This document shows positions 1 to 8,123 of a stretch of DNA of 64,000 nucleotides, piece by piece. Source of the stretch: Chryseobacterium candidae (GTDB taxonomy: Bacteria; Bacteroidota; Bacteroidia; Flavobacteriales; Weeksellaceae); NCBI RefSeq assembly GCF_004916905.1, contig NZ_SDLV01000047.1:186001-250000 (forward strand), given 5' to 3'. Under the pieces are notes generated by a model. That model ran no database searches, was not told where the DNA came from, and saw only the letters and a program-made list of their open reading frames with translations. Position 1 is the stretch's first letter. Every line of letters begins with the position of its first letter. The position numbers were made by a program, and so were the translations under genes.

Positions 1-246
1 TGAAGATTCATAACCAATATAACTGATTTGTAATGTATATTGACCTTCTTTGATATCATTGATGGCAAATTTTCCTTCAATATCGGTTGTTATATTTCTG
101 GATAAGCCTTTTATTTTGACTGTTGCCCCAGGGAGAGGCTGGCTCTCATCAAGAACAGTTCCTATAATTAACTGTTTCTGTGCTGAAACAAAGACCATGA
201 AACAGACAAAAACAAGGGTAAGTAATTTCTCTAATTTTGTTTTCAT
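1..246 (-). CDS. Outer-membrane protein with CarboxypepD_reg-like N-terminus (partial, TonB-receptor type)
   Basis: These are the first 82 codons of a minus-strand gene whose rest lies beyond the left edge. The ATG is at 246. The protein opens with a signal peptide (MKTK start, hydrophobic stretch, cleavage likely after VSA at residue 22) followed by a CarboxypepD_reg-like beta-sandwich: GTVLDESQPLPGATV, then TDIEGKFAI and YIGYES, the usual conserved blocks. In Bacteroidota this domain precedes the plug and barrel of TonB-dependent receptors (SusC/RagA and relatives), so such a receptor is the likeliest product. Substrate cannot be told. Other secreted proteins can carry the same domain. Confidence 0.8.
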   Translation of the reverse strand, partial: MKTKLEKLLTLVFVCFMVFVSAQKQLIIGTVLDESQPLPGATVKIKGLSRNITTDIEGKFAINDIKEGQYTLQISYIGYESS

Positions 247-754
247 TTTTACATATATTAAATTTTTTATGCAAATCACGCTAATAATTTTAATATATAT
301 AAATATTTTATGTTAAGTATTGTTTAACAAATAAACGCCATTTGTTACAGCTATTTTACTTTGAAAAGCATTGAATCTGATCTTTGAAAATTGGATAAAA
401 CAGGTTTAGAGATCACTCATACAACGTTTTTTGTAAATAATACCATATACTTATGAAATAGAGAATTGCTTCAAAACAGGAGTGTTTTGGTTAATATTTC
501 GTTCATCTTGGAAGAAAACAGAAAAATAAAAGTTGCATATTTGTAAACTTTCATGTGTGCTTTAATTCAAAAATTGAAGAATGATGTAAAAATAAGATGA
601 TTATTATATGGATGTCTATAATGAATCTACACTACATTTGTCATTTTGAATGTTATGAAGAATCTCAAGTTATTGAATGCAAATAAGAGATTATTCCTTC
701 GTCAGAATGACAAAAGCAAAATAATAAAAACTTTGTGTTAAAAAAATGAGATAG
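247..754. other. Intergenic region upstream of the partial receptor gene
   Basis: No credible coding sequence was found in these 508 bases. The stretch is very AT-rich. It must hold the promoter of the minus-strand receptor gene (ATG at 246), although no clear TAnnTTTG box was placed. It also holds an interspersed hairpin repeat at 637-714. Confidence 0.6.
637..714. repeat. Interspersed hairpin repeat (REP-like)
   Basis: Two inverted arms are visible: TTGTCATTTTGAATGTTATG begins at about 639, and the right arm ends GTCAGAATGACAA at about 713. The left arm ends AAGAATCTCA and the right begins AAGAGATTATTCCTTCG. The arms pair imperfectly around a short AT-rich loop. From memory, repeats of this look are common between genes in Chryseobacterium-like genomes; copy number here is not known. 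Confidence 0.6.
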
Positions 755-1324
755 TTAAGCCGTATAAAAATAAAGAACAAGCATCACACAGCTCTCATTG
801 CTGATGCTTACCGGAACGTGAGGAAATTTTCCGTTGAAATACAAAGAATCACCCTCTTTTAAGATGATTTCTTCATTGTCAATCATATATTTCACTTCTC
901 CTTTCAGAATATATTTGAATTCCCAGGCATCCGTAATAACCTTTTCCCTTTTAGAATTGGGTTCGAGAGTCAGCAGTACAGCTTCAAACCCTAAAGAATG
1001 AAGACTTTTGCTGAAGATATGCATGTATTTGAACCCTTCAGCTTCCACCTCCTTTTCGATGACTTGCTGGCTTTCTTTCGGAACATAGATGAATTTGGCG
1101 TTGGATTTTTTCTCAACTCCTTCAAAAAAATAACTGGCGTCAATCTCAAGCGACTGAATCAGATCCAATAAAACAGGAAGTGAAGGAATAGTCCTTCCAT
1201 TTTCAATTCTGGAAACAAGGCCGTTGCTCACGTTCGCTTTAAAAGCCAGTTCGTTAATGGTTAAATTATTCTTTTTTCTAATATCCTTTAATCTCTTGCC
1301 GATACCTATTAAAAAGTCATTCAT
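755..1324 (-). CDS. XRE-family regulator with C-terminal cupin domain
   Basis: A 189-residue protein with a helix-turn-helix of the XRE/Cro type at about residues 8-62 (RLKDIRKKNNLTINELA, then SRIENGRTIPSLPVL) and a cupin fold at about 110-187 (KGEVKYMIDNEEIILKEGDS, then FPHVP). Proteins of this build are cytoplasmic transcription factors whose cupin senses a small molecule. The effector and targets are not evident. It is divergent from the response-regulator gene at 1520, with a 195-bp shared upstream region. Confidence 0.85.
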   Translation of the reverse strand: MNDFLIGIGKRLKDIRKKNNLTINELAFKANVSNGLVSRIENGRTIPSLPVLLDLIQSLEIDASYFFEGVEKKSNAKFIYVPKESQQVIEKEVEAEGFKYMHIFSKSLHSLGFEAVLLTLEPNSKREKVITDAWEFKYILKGEVKYMIDNEEIILKEGDSLYFNGKFPHVPVSISNESCVMLVLYFYTA

Positions 1325-1491
1325 ACTGTGTGGAATTTAACCTGAATTATTTTTTCATCATTATATTCAAAACAAAGGTAATATTATTCTATAGAGTTTG
1401 GATATAAGAGGGAATCAATTCATTGAAATTTATTATTGGGTTTCCCGGCTTTCTCAGATTCTTTCGCCTTTTCTCTCCGGCAAAATTTCCC

Positions 1492-1499
1492 TATTTTTG
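1492..1499 (+). promoter_or_regulatory. Probable -7 promoter element (TATTTTTG)
   Basis: TATTTTTG matches the Bacteroidota sigma-factor -7 consensus TAnnTTTG and lies 20 bp before the ATG at 1520. No clean TTG -33 box was seen. Its place supports the ATG at 1520 rather than a start further upstream. Confidence 0.5.
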
Positions 1500-1519
1500 T
1501 AAAACTCCTTATTTCATCT

Positions 1520-2227
1520 ATGAAAAAAATTATTCTTATCGAAGACGAAACCAGTGTTGTCTCATTTATTAAAAAGGGACTTCAGGAAAATGGGTATGAG
1601 ATTTCTGTTGCTTTTGACGGGCGTACAGGAGTGCAGCTGGTGCGGGCTAACGATTTCGATCTGGTTATTTTAGACATTATGCTTCCGGAAATGAATGGTC
1701 TGGATGTATGCAAAGAAATAAGAAAAACCAATCAGAGCGTTCCTATTTTATTTTTGACTGCTTTGGGAACTTCTGAAAATATCGTTCTTGGGCTGGAAAG
1801 CGGCGGAGATGATTATCTTGTAAAGCCTTTTAAATTTATTGAACTGGTGGCACGCGTGAAATCTCTGCTTAGAAGAAGCAATAACAATGGTCCACAGGAA
1901 ATTGCCGAACCGGAGCCGGATAATGAACACGTATTTCAGTTTTCGGATCTCATGGTGAATGATTATACCAAGAAAGTAACCCGTGCCGGAGAAGATATTT
2001 CCCTTACTTCCACAGAATATAAACTCCTGTTGTATTTCCTGAATAATCCTGAAAAAGTAATTTCAAGAGCAGAAATTCTGGATGCGGTCTGGGGCGTAAA
2101 CTATGAGCTGGGAACCAATGTGGTAGACGTTTATGTCAACTATTTAAGAAAAAAACTGGATAGCCAGGACGATAATAAGTTGATTCATACCGTGATAGGA
2201 ATGGGGTATGTGTTGAAAAAAACATAA
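1520..2227 (+). CDS. OmpR/PhoB-family response regulator
   Basis: A 235-residue two-component response regulator. The receiver domain covers residues 1-120, with acidic residues E8-D9, phospho-acceptor D52, T80 and K102 (KPF). A winged-helix Trans_reg_C domain covers about 140-234 (TSTEYKLLLYFLNNP, DVYVNYLRKKLD, GMGYVLKK). An in-frame extension back to 1436 overlaps the promoter box, so the ATG at 1520 is preferred. The stop is 3 bp before the ATG of the histidine kinase, so the two form one operon. Likely targets include the adjacent genes at 3890-5242, whose upstream region carries direct repeats. Confidence 0.93.
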   Translation: MKKIILIEDETSVVSFIKKGLQENGYEISVAFDGRTGVQLVRANDFDLVILDIMLPEMNGLDVCKEIRKTNQSVPILFLTALGTSENIVLGLESGGDDYLVKPFKFIELVARVKSLLRRSNNNGPQEIAEPEPDNEHVFQFSDLMVNDYTKKVTRAGEDISLTSTEYKLLLYFLNNPEKVISRAEILDAVWGVNYELGTNVVDVYVNYLRKKLDSQDDNKLIHTVIGMGYVLKKT

Positions 2228-2230
2228 TGA

Positions 2231-3643
2231 ATGTTTAATAAAGTCATTACAAATCAAACCAAAACGATGGTGCTTTTGATGCTGGTTTTTACCGCCATCA
2301 TTTTGCTGTTCAGTGGTTTGGTGTACTTTTCTATTGTTAATTTTTCGCATCAGAGGTTTTATGAGCTGCTGAAGATCAGAACGGCAACCATCGTTCAGAT
2401 AGAAAAAAGCAAAGATCATCTCGATCTTCCGGAAAACTATGTTCTCAACAGTTTAAATGATGAGGAACTTCCGATGGAAAAAGACTATGTTTTTGCTGTT
2501 CCCAGTGATTCCAATTTCAAAAAAATATCTCAGGAAGTTCATATTCCTTCATATTTCTTTAAAAATATTATCAAAGAAGGAGAGTCCAATTATAATGATG
2601 AAGAATTCTATTATATAGGACAAAGCTTCAGATATGATGATAAAGATTATATTGCCATTGCTTCAGCCAAAAACCATTATGTGGTTTATTATCTGGGCTT
2701 CCTAAAAAGAACACTGCTTACCTGTATCGTACTGTCTCTGTTCTTTAGTATGATTTTTTCTTTTTATCTGTCCAAAACTTTATTCAGACCCATCTTAAAA
2801 ATTACAGGAAAAGTAAAGGAAATCAGTTCCGAAAACCTTCATTTAAGGCTGGAATCACAGCCTGATAATAAAGAACTGAATGAGTTGGTAGACACCTTTA
2901 ATGATATGCTCAACCGTATTGAAACGTCTTTCGAAACCCAGAATCACCTGATCGGAAATGTTTCCCACGAACTGAGAACTCCTCTTACCTCCATTATGGG
3001 TGAGGCGGATGTGGCACTTTCCATCAGCAGAACGGCCGATGAATACAAAGAAACCCTGGGAATCATTCTGGATGAAGCTGAAAAACTTGATAAAAAGATC
3101 AAAGCACTGCTTATGATTGCTCAAACCGGATTTGATGGAAAGATCCAGAAAATGGATAAGGTAAGAATCGATCAGCTTCTTTGGGATGTTATTGAAACGC
3201 TCAGAAGAATTGATTCCAGAAACAATATTTACCTTGATATCAGCATGCTTCCCGATAACCCGAAGAAACTGAAAGTACAGGGAAATGAACAGTTATTGCA
3301 TCTTGCCGTAGCCAATATCATCAGTAATGGCTGTAAATATTCTAATTTCCAGCAGGTTAAAGTTTCGCTTGGAGCTACCAATACAGACGTTTATATTATT
3401 GTAAAAGATAATGGTATCGGGATTCCGGAAGTGGAAATGAACAAAATCTACGATCCGTTTTTCAGGGCTTCGAATACCAATAATTACGAAGGCTACGGAA
3501 TCGGGCTTCCGCTGGCAAGAAATATTGTAAGAATGCACCATGGTGAACTGATTGTAAGCTCGCACGAGAATCAGGGAACAACAGTACAGATGCGTTTTCC
3601 TAATTTCTACAGCACTCAGAAGAGCGAAGAAATCAATAAATAA
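2231..3643 (+). CDS. Sensor histidine kinase (HAMP-HisKA-HATPase)
   Basis: A 470-residue inner-membrane kinase, partner of the preceding response regulator. TM1 is at about residues 13-33, followed by a periplasmic loop of about 120 residues, TM2 at about 155-180 and a HAMP linker. The HisKA H-box is VSHELRTPL with the phosphorylated His at 246. The ATPase boxes are visible as an N-box (NIISNGCKYSN), DNGIGIP, and GYGIGLPLARNIV. The length is usual for this class. The periplasmic domain gives no hint of the signal. No terminator hairpin was seen just after the stop. Confidence 0.93.
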   Translation: MFNKVITNQTKTMVLLMLVFTAIILLFSGLVYFSIVNFSHQRFYELLKIRTATIVQIEKSKDHLDLPENYVLNSLNDEELPMEKDYVFAVPSDSNFKKISQEVHIPSYFFKNIIKEGESNYNDEEFYYIGQSFRYDDKDYIAIASAKNHYVVYYLGFLKRTLLTCIVLSLFFSMIFSFYLSKTLFRPILKITGKVKEISSENLHLRLESQPDNKELNELVDTFNDMLNRIETSFETQNHLIGNVSHELRTPLTSIMGEADVALSISRTADEYKETLGIILDEAEKLDKKIKALLMIAQTGFDGKIQKMDKVRIDQLLWDVIETLRRIDSRNNIYLDISMLPDNPKKLKVQGNEQLLHLAVANIISNGCKYSNFQQVKVSLGATNTDVYIIVKDNGIGIPEVEMNKIYDPFFRASNTNNYEGYGIGLPLARNIVRMHHGELIVSSHENQGTTVQMRFPNFYSTQKSEEINK

Positions 3644-3773
3644 GAATCTCTGTTCTGACTTTTTTTACTTGTTTTTAATTTCATTTTGTTTTGAAAATCA
3701 GTATGTTATATTGTTGATTTGGTTTCTTTTCGATTTTAGTTTATTGGGGTATGAACTCCTGTTAACAATTTTC

Positions 3774-3810
3774 TAATCTCATTTTAATCTCTTTAATCAC
3801 ATTTTAATTC
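3774..3810 (+). promoter_or_regulatory. Four TTAAT-type direct repeats, likely regulator site
   Basis: TAATC/TAATT half-sites preceded by T-runs occur at 3774, 3785, 3794 and 3805, spaced 11, 9 and 11 bp, i.e. about one helical turn. They lie about 30-70 bp upstream of a TAGTTTTG -7 element and the gene at 3890. OmpR/PmrA-type regulators bind direct repeats with this period. Binding by the adjacent regulator (1520-2227) is an inference. Confidence 0.4.
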
Positions 3811-3840
3811 CGTTCCAAAGATCTTCTAATATGGTCGTTC

Positions 3841-3848
3841 TAGTTTTG
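3841..3848 (+). promoter_or_regulatory. Probable -7 promoter element (TAGTTTTG)
   Basis: TAGTTTTG fits TAnnTTTG and lies 41 bp before the ATG at 3890. No TTG box at the expected distance was found, which would suit an activator-dependent promoter given the direct repeats just upstream. Confidence 0.45.
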
Positions 3849-3889
3849 TATCATCAAAAAAGATAAACACAATACAAAATAATAAGAAC

Positions 3890-4384
3890 ATGACTAAAAC
3901 AATTTTAATTGCAACAGATTACTCTCTTGAGTCATTGAACATATTGAAAAAAGTACTTAAAGAGAAAGATGCAGCAGAAGATCAGAACCAATATAATATC
4001 CTTCTGACTTCCGGATATGATTCCGGAGATTCTATCAGAGATCTTTTATTCAGTACCAAAACATCGATATTCAATAAAATCAGGCCTACGGAATTCTGTG
4101 ATGCCTACGGAATCATCAGCAATAAATATCCACACCTGGTCAATAAAATCATATGTGATGTCTTTACAGGAAGTTTTCAGAGGACATTCAATCAGTACGT
4201 TAAGGCGGAAAATATTGTGGAAGCTTATTATTCTCCTGCTATCAAAAGCAAAGGAAAGGGCAAGTTTGATCTGATTCCTTACATCAAAAAGTGTAAAGAC
4301 CTGAAGTCTTATGAAATCCCTGTTGAAGTAAGAAAAAGACTTCCGGAAAGAGGAAGACTGGCAGAGATCTTTGTGGAAGCCTAA
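3890..4384 (+). CDS. Universal-stress-protein-like hypothetical protein
   Basis: A 164-residue soluble protein. Its start (TKTILIATDYSLESLNILKK) resembles strand 1 and helix 1 of the UspA/HUP fold, and LLTSGYDSGDSIRDLL resembles the next strand-helix unit. The rest does not show the nucleotide-binding G-x2-G-x9-G-S/T motif, so nucleotide binding is doubtful. It is followed 30 bp later by a DUF1275 membrane protein and is probably co-transcribed with it. Role unknown. Confidence 0.75.
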   Translation: MTKTILIATDYSLESLNILKKVLKEKDAAEDQNQYNILLTSGYDSGDSIRDLLFSTKTSIFNKIRPTEFCDAYGIISNKYPHLVNKIICDVFTGSFQRTFNQYVKAENIVEAYYSPAIKSKGKGKFDLIPYIKKCKDLKSYEIPVEVRKRLPERGRLAEIFVEA

Positions 4385-4414
4385 GAAGTTAAACACTATT
4401 TAAAAAGATAAAAA

Positions 4415-5242
4415 ATGTTAAGAAATTATAGTAACAGCAGGACACTGGGAGATAATATCAGGTTGGGGACGCTGACTGCCTTTACGGCAGGTACTATAAA
4501 TATAGCATCCCTATTGATATTTCTCTCTTTTACGTCGAATGTAACGGGGCACTACGCTATTTTGGCGGCGGAAATCAGTAAAGGAAACTGGACGCAGGTG
4601 GGAGTCGTAGGAGGATGGATCTTTTTGTTCTTCTTCGGAAGTTTCGTGTCCAACTTTATCGTTATCAATTTTAATAATAAAAGCAAATATTTTGCCCATG
4701 CCATGCCGATTGTGCTGGAAATTATATGTCTTCTTTTTGTGGGAATATACGGGCAGTTTTACTATCAGAAAACACTAGAAGAAACAGAATATTTAGTAGC
4801 ATTAATGCTTTTCGCTACCGGACTTCAGAACGGTCTTACCGCAAGTATTTCCAACTTCTCCGTAAAAACAACCCACCTTACCGGAACTACTACTGACCTT
4901 GGAATTCTGACATCGATGTTTACCCAGAAAAAGTACAGAAAAAACGGAGAGCTGATTGGCAGAGCAAAACTTCTCATGAGTATTATGCTTGCCTATGTAA
5001 TGGGAGCCGTATTTTCAGGATTAACTTATTACTATCTGGAATTCAGGGTGTTCTATGTCATCAGTATATGTCTTCTGATTGTCATCGGGTACGATACCTA
5101 TAAAATTCATATCCGTCACTTCAATACAAAATACAGATACAGCAGAATCTATAAAAAGCCCAATCTTTTTGCTTACCTGTATGATAAAATCCATGGAATT
5201 CCTAAAAGAGAAAAGAAAAGAAAATTGGTCTTTGAGGATTAA
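4415..5242 (+). CDS. YoaK/DUF1275 family membrane protein
   Basis: A 275-residue protein with about six membrane segments (for example at residues 20-42, 62-85, 97-115, 120-140, 190-210 and 212-230). The DUF1275 signature is clear: FTAGTINIASLLIF near the N-terminus, SNVTGH, GLQNGLTASISN, and TTHLTGTTTDLG. The family is a widespread set of inner-membrane proteins of unknown function. The lysine-rich cytoplasmic tail is unremarkable. It follows the Usp-like gene and lies downstream of the two-component pair, and ends at a hairpin terminator. Confidence 0.9.
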   Translation: MLRNYSNSRTLGDNIRLGTLTAFTAGTINIASLLIFLSFTSNVTGHYAILAAEISKGNWTQVGVVGGWIFLFFFGSFVSNFIVINFNNKSKYFAHAMPIVLEIICLLFVGIYGQFYYQKTLEETEYLVALMLFATGLQNGLTASISNFSVKTTHLTGTTTDLGILTSMFTQKKYRKNGELIGRAKLLMSIMLAYVMGAVFSGLTYYYLEFRVFYVISICLLIVIGYDTYKIHIRHFNTKYRYSRIYKKPNLFAYLYDKIHGIPKREKKRKLVFED

Positions 5243-5288
5243 ATTAGAAAACACACTATTAATTTTTTGTATAAACTAGCTGTAAATG

Positions 5289-5320
5289 CCCTTATTTTAT
5301 TATAAAATAGGGGTGTTTTT
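5289..5320 (+). terminator. Rho-independent terminator after the DUF1275 gene
   Basis: CCCTTATTTTA pairs with TAAAATAGGGG (one G-U position) around a two-base loop and is followed by TGTTTTT. It lies 46 bp after the stop codon of the DUF1275 gene. Confidence 0.75.
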
Positions 5321-5529
5321 CTTAAAAATGATCTTACTAATCAGTATTTCTGTTGTTTTTTGCCCTATTTACTGGCTGCTGAAATGAAAGTTTCCTGATC
5401 ATAAAAATAAACCTGCTAACGCCCTTCATTACAAACATTAAAAAAATCAGTTGGGGATAAATAGGCAAAAATGTTGATAATTAAATATTAAATCACGATT
5501 TTAGTATTTTAATTCCCGTTTTCATTAAC

Positions 5530-5537
5530 TATTTTTG
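5530..5537 (+). promoter_or_regulatory. Probable -7 promoter element of mutL
   Basis: TATTTTTG matches TAnnTTTG and lies 19 bp before the ATG at 5557. The TTG at 5542 is an alternative upstream start but would leave almost no leader. Confidence 0.4.
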
Positions 5538-5556
5538 TAAGTTGATTTACGTTTTT

Positions 5557-7353
5557 ATGTCAGATATTATTCAGCTTTTACCGGATCATGTAGCCAACCA
5601 AATTGCAGCGGGAGAGGTGGTGCAGCGGCCTGCATCCATTGTGAAAGAACTTTTGGAAAATGCTATTGATGCAGATGCAACGAAAATTGAACTGATCATC
5701 AGAGATGCCGGGAAAAACCTTATTCAGGTGGTAGATGACGGAAAAGGAATGTCTGAAACAGATGCCCGCATGGCTTTTGAAAGACATGCTACCTCCAAAA
5801 TAAAAGGAACAGAAGATATCTTTAAGATTGCCACAAAGGGATTCCGTGGGGAAGCACTGGCTTCGATAGCAGCGGTTTCACAGGTGGAGCTGAGAACGAA
5901 ACAGAAAGATACTTCCATCGGAACCAATATCTATATTGAAGGAGGAGTTTTCCAGTTTCAGGACCCGGTTCAGACAGCAGACGGATCAAACTTTCTGGTT
6001 AAAAATCTTTTCTATAACGTTCCTGCAAGAAGGAAGTTTTTGAAAAATAATAATATTGAATTCAGACACGTAATTGATGAATTTCAACGAGTTGCACTAG
6101 CTCATGAGAACCTGGAGTTTTCCCTGTTCCATGATGATGAAGCTGTTTTCAGGCTGAGAAAAGGAAGTCAGATGCAGCGTATTGTGGATGTTTTCGGAAG
6201 AAAATTACAGCCACTTTTAATTCCCATTAAAGAAGATATTATCTGGTGTAAGCTTCACGGTTTTGTTGCCAAGCCGGAAGGAGCAAAGAAAGCAAGGGGA
6301 GAACAGTTCCTTTTTGTGAATGGAAGGTATTTCAGAAGTCCATACTTCAATAAAGCAGTACAGGAAGCATTTGAAGGGCTTCTTCAACCGGGATATGTGC
6401 CTTCGTTTTTCCTTTTTCTGGAGCTTGATCCGGAGAAAATAGATGTCAACATCCATCCACAGAAAACAGAAGTGAAATTTGAAGATGAACATCTTATTTT
6501 TGCTTTGCTTCGTTCAACCATAAAAAGATCTTTAGGAATTTATAATGTTTCTCCAAGTCTTGATTTCGACAGAGATCCTGAGCTGGATGAAATGATGAAT
6601 AAACCGATTCCCAGCAAAGGAAATGGAGGCGGAACCGGTGGCGGTGTTTTTAAAATGCCTGAAATCATTGTAGATAAAGACTATAATCCGTTTCTGGAGG
6701 AGAAAAATGTAGTACATCCGGAGGAAATTCAGAACCTTACAGAAATGTATCATCAGAATATTACGGCAGAACCTTCAAAGATCAATCTTTTTGAAGATGA
6801 AGATTTTGACGAAGACCTGATGAGGCTTCCCAATGGATACTGGCTTTTCAACAAAGGAGATGTCACATTAATGCTGGATTTGGGAAGAATGCACAGATTA
6901 TTGGTTTCTGAAGGAAATAAATCCACCAGAAAATCCAATACAAACAGCCATGCTCTTCTTTTCTCTCTGGAGTATCATATGAATGAAATCGAAAAGACAA
7001 AATACAATTCGATAAAAAAATATCTTCCGGAATTGGGGTTTGACATGAAAATTGCTCATGAAAGTGTACTTCGAATAGATTCGCTTCCTGAAGGACTGAA
7101 AGAAACCCAGGCCATGAAATTTCTCGAAAACCTTTTTGAGATCCTGGACTACAAGACGGAAGAAGAATTTATGCAGTATTACCATAACCAATGGAGTAAA
7201 ATGCAGTCGAAGTCAAGATTTGACTTTATTTATAAAAAAGATGCGGAACAGCTTATTAAAGACTTTACAGCTTTAGGCTTCCCGGAGTTTTTACCGGATG
7301 GCAAAAGATGCTTTTATGAAGTTCCGTTTAACGACTTTAAAAACAAATTTTAA
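5557..7353 (+). CDS. mutL: DNA mismatch repair protein MutL, endonuclease motifs degenerate
   Basis: A 598-residue MutL, the ATP-dependent matchmaker of mismatch repair. The GHKL ATPase is at residues 1-220: KELLENAIDADA with E31 and N35, DDGKGM, and TKGFRGEALASI. The transducer domain follows to about 330 (ends near INVHPQKTEVKFEDE-like INIHPQKTEV). A Gly-rich linker leads to the C-terminal dimer domain at about 425-598. Where endonuclease MutLs have DQHA-x2-E-x4-E, this protein has LDLGRMHRLLVSEG (440-453), and the CPHGRP-like motif near the end is LPDGKR (579-584). Both metal-binding motifs therefore look lost. The rhomboid gene starts 5 bp downstream. Confidence 0.95.
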   Translation: MSDIIQLLPDHVANQIAAGEVVQRPASIVKELLENAIDADATKIELIIRDAGKNLIQVVDDGKGMSETDARMAFERHATSKIKGTEDIFKIATKGFRGEALASIAAVSQVELRTKQKDTSIGTNIYIEGGVFQFQDPVQTADGSNFLVKNLFYNVPARRKFLKNNNIEFRHVIDEFQRVALAHENLEFSLFHDDEAVFRLRKGSQMQRIVDVFGRKLQPLLIPIKEDIIWCKLHGFVAKPEGAKKARGEQFLFVNGRYFRSPYFNKAVQEAFEGLLQPGYVPSFFLFLELDPEKIDVNIHPQKTEVKFEDEHLIFALLRSTIKRSLGIYNVSPSLDFDRDPELDEMMNKPIPSKGNGGGTGGGVFKMPEIIVDKDYNPFLEEKNVVHPEEIQNLTEMYHQNITAEPSKINLFEDEDFDEDLMRLPNGYWLFNKGDVTLMLDLGRMHRLLVSEGNKSTRKSNTNSHALLFSLEYHMNEIEKTKYNSIKKYLPELGFDMKIAHESVLRIDSLPEGLKETQAMKFLENLFEILDYKTEEEFMQYYHNQWSKMQSKSRFDFIYKKDAEQLIKDFTALGFPEFLPDGKRCFYEVPFNDFKNKF

Positions 7354-7358
7354 AGAAT

Positions 7359-8114
7359 ATGTTTAACAATATACCACCCATCACAAAGAATATCATTATC
7401 ATTAATGTTATAGTATACCTCATATCTAATTTTATTTTTAAAGGATTGTATGATTCCTTGGTAGGCTATTATCCTTTTTCTCCACTCTTCAAATCATGGC
7501 AGGTAATTACACATATGTTTATGCATGCTCCTCTTGAAGAACCTGGAGGGATAATGCATATTTTATTTAATATGTTTACTTTGTTTAGTTTTGGACCTGT
7601 TTTGGAGCAAACGCTTGGAGATAAAAAATATCTGATATTATACTTTGCAAGTGGTCTTGGTTCCTTTTTCTTGTTCAATTTGTGGAATTTTGTTGAAATT
7701 CAACAAATTGTTTCTGGTCTGGAAAGCTTAGGAGTAAATGCTTCTGAAATTTATTCAAGGGTATCTCTTAACACCGCAGATTATTTATCATTCCATGCGT
7801 CTACTCAGGAAGCACAGAATTTGTCAGATCAGCTTTATACAGATTTAAGATCACGAATGTTAGGTGCTTCGGGAGCGATTTTCGGAGTAGTAGCTGCATT
7901 TGCAACATTGTATCCCGATTCTAAAATTGGAATCATGTTTATTCCTGTGCCTATAAAAGTAAAATATCTTTTGCCTATTATTGTTGTGGTTTCCATATAT
8001 CTTGGGGTGTCAGGAAATGGAGGAGGAGTTGCTCATCTGGCTCACGTGGGTGGTGCTTTGGTAGGATGGCTGCTGGCAAGAATTTGGAAAAAACATTTGT
8101 ACAGATTCAACTAA
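7359..8114 (+). CDS. Rhomboid family intramembrane serine protease
   Basis: A 251-residue inner-membrane protease with about six membrane helices. The catalytic dyad is visible: Ser171 in GASGAIFG and His229 in AHVGG. The conserved HxxxN block of TM2 is HILFNMFTLF (H67, N71). Rhomboids cut single-pass membrane proteins within or near the membrane; no substrate can be named. There is an extra soluble loop at about 112-165, rich in polar residues, before the catalytic helix. It begins 5 bp after mutL and runs 9 bp before the next start, so it lies in the mutL operon. Confidence 0.93.
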   Translation: MFNNIPPITKNIIIINVIVYLISNFIFKGLYDSLVGYYPFSPLFKSWQVITHMFMHAPLEEPGGIMHILFNMFTLFSFGPVLEQTLGDKKYLILYFASGLGSFFLFNLWNFVEIQQIVSGLESLGVNASEIYSRVSLNTADYLSFHASTQEAQNLSDQLYTDLRSRMLGASGAIFGVVAAFATLYPDSKIGIMFIPVPIKVKYLLPIIVVVSIYLGVSGNGGGVAHLAHVGGALVGWLLARIWKKHLYRFN

Positions 8115-8123
8115 AGAAGCATT

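Larger units (their letters stand above)
5243..5556. other. Intergenic region between the DUF1275 gene and mutL
   Basis: No gene was seen in this stretch. It contains a rho-independent terminator at 5289-5320 and a candidate mutL promoter box at 5530-5537; the rest is AT-rich and featureless. Confidence 0.6.

Noticed and set aside
50-316. 88-codon plus-strand frame at the left edge
   Set aside because: It lies opposite the clear signal peptide and CarboxypepD_reg domain of the partial minus-strand gene.
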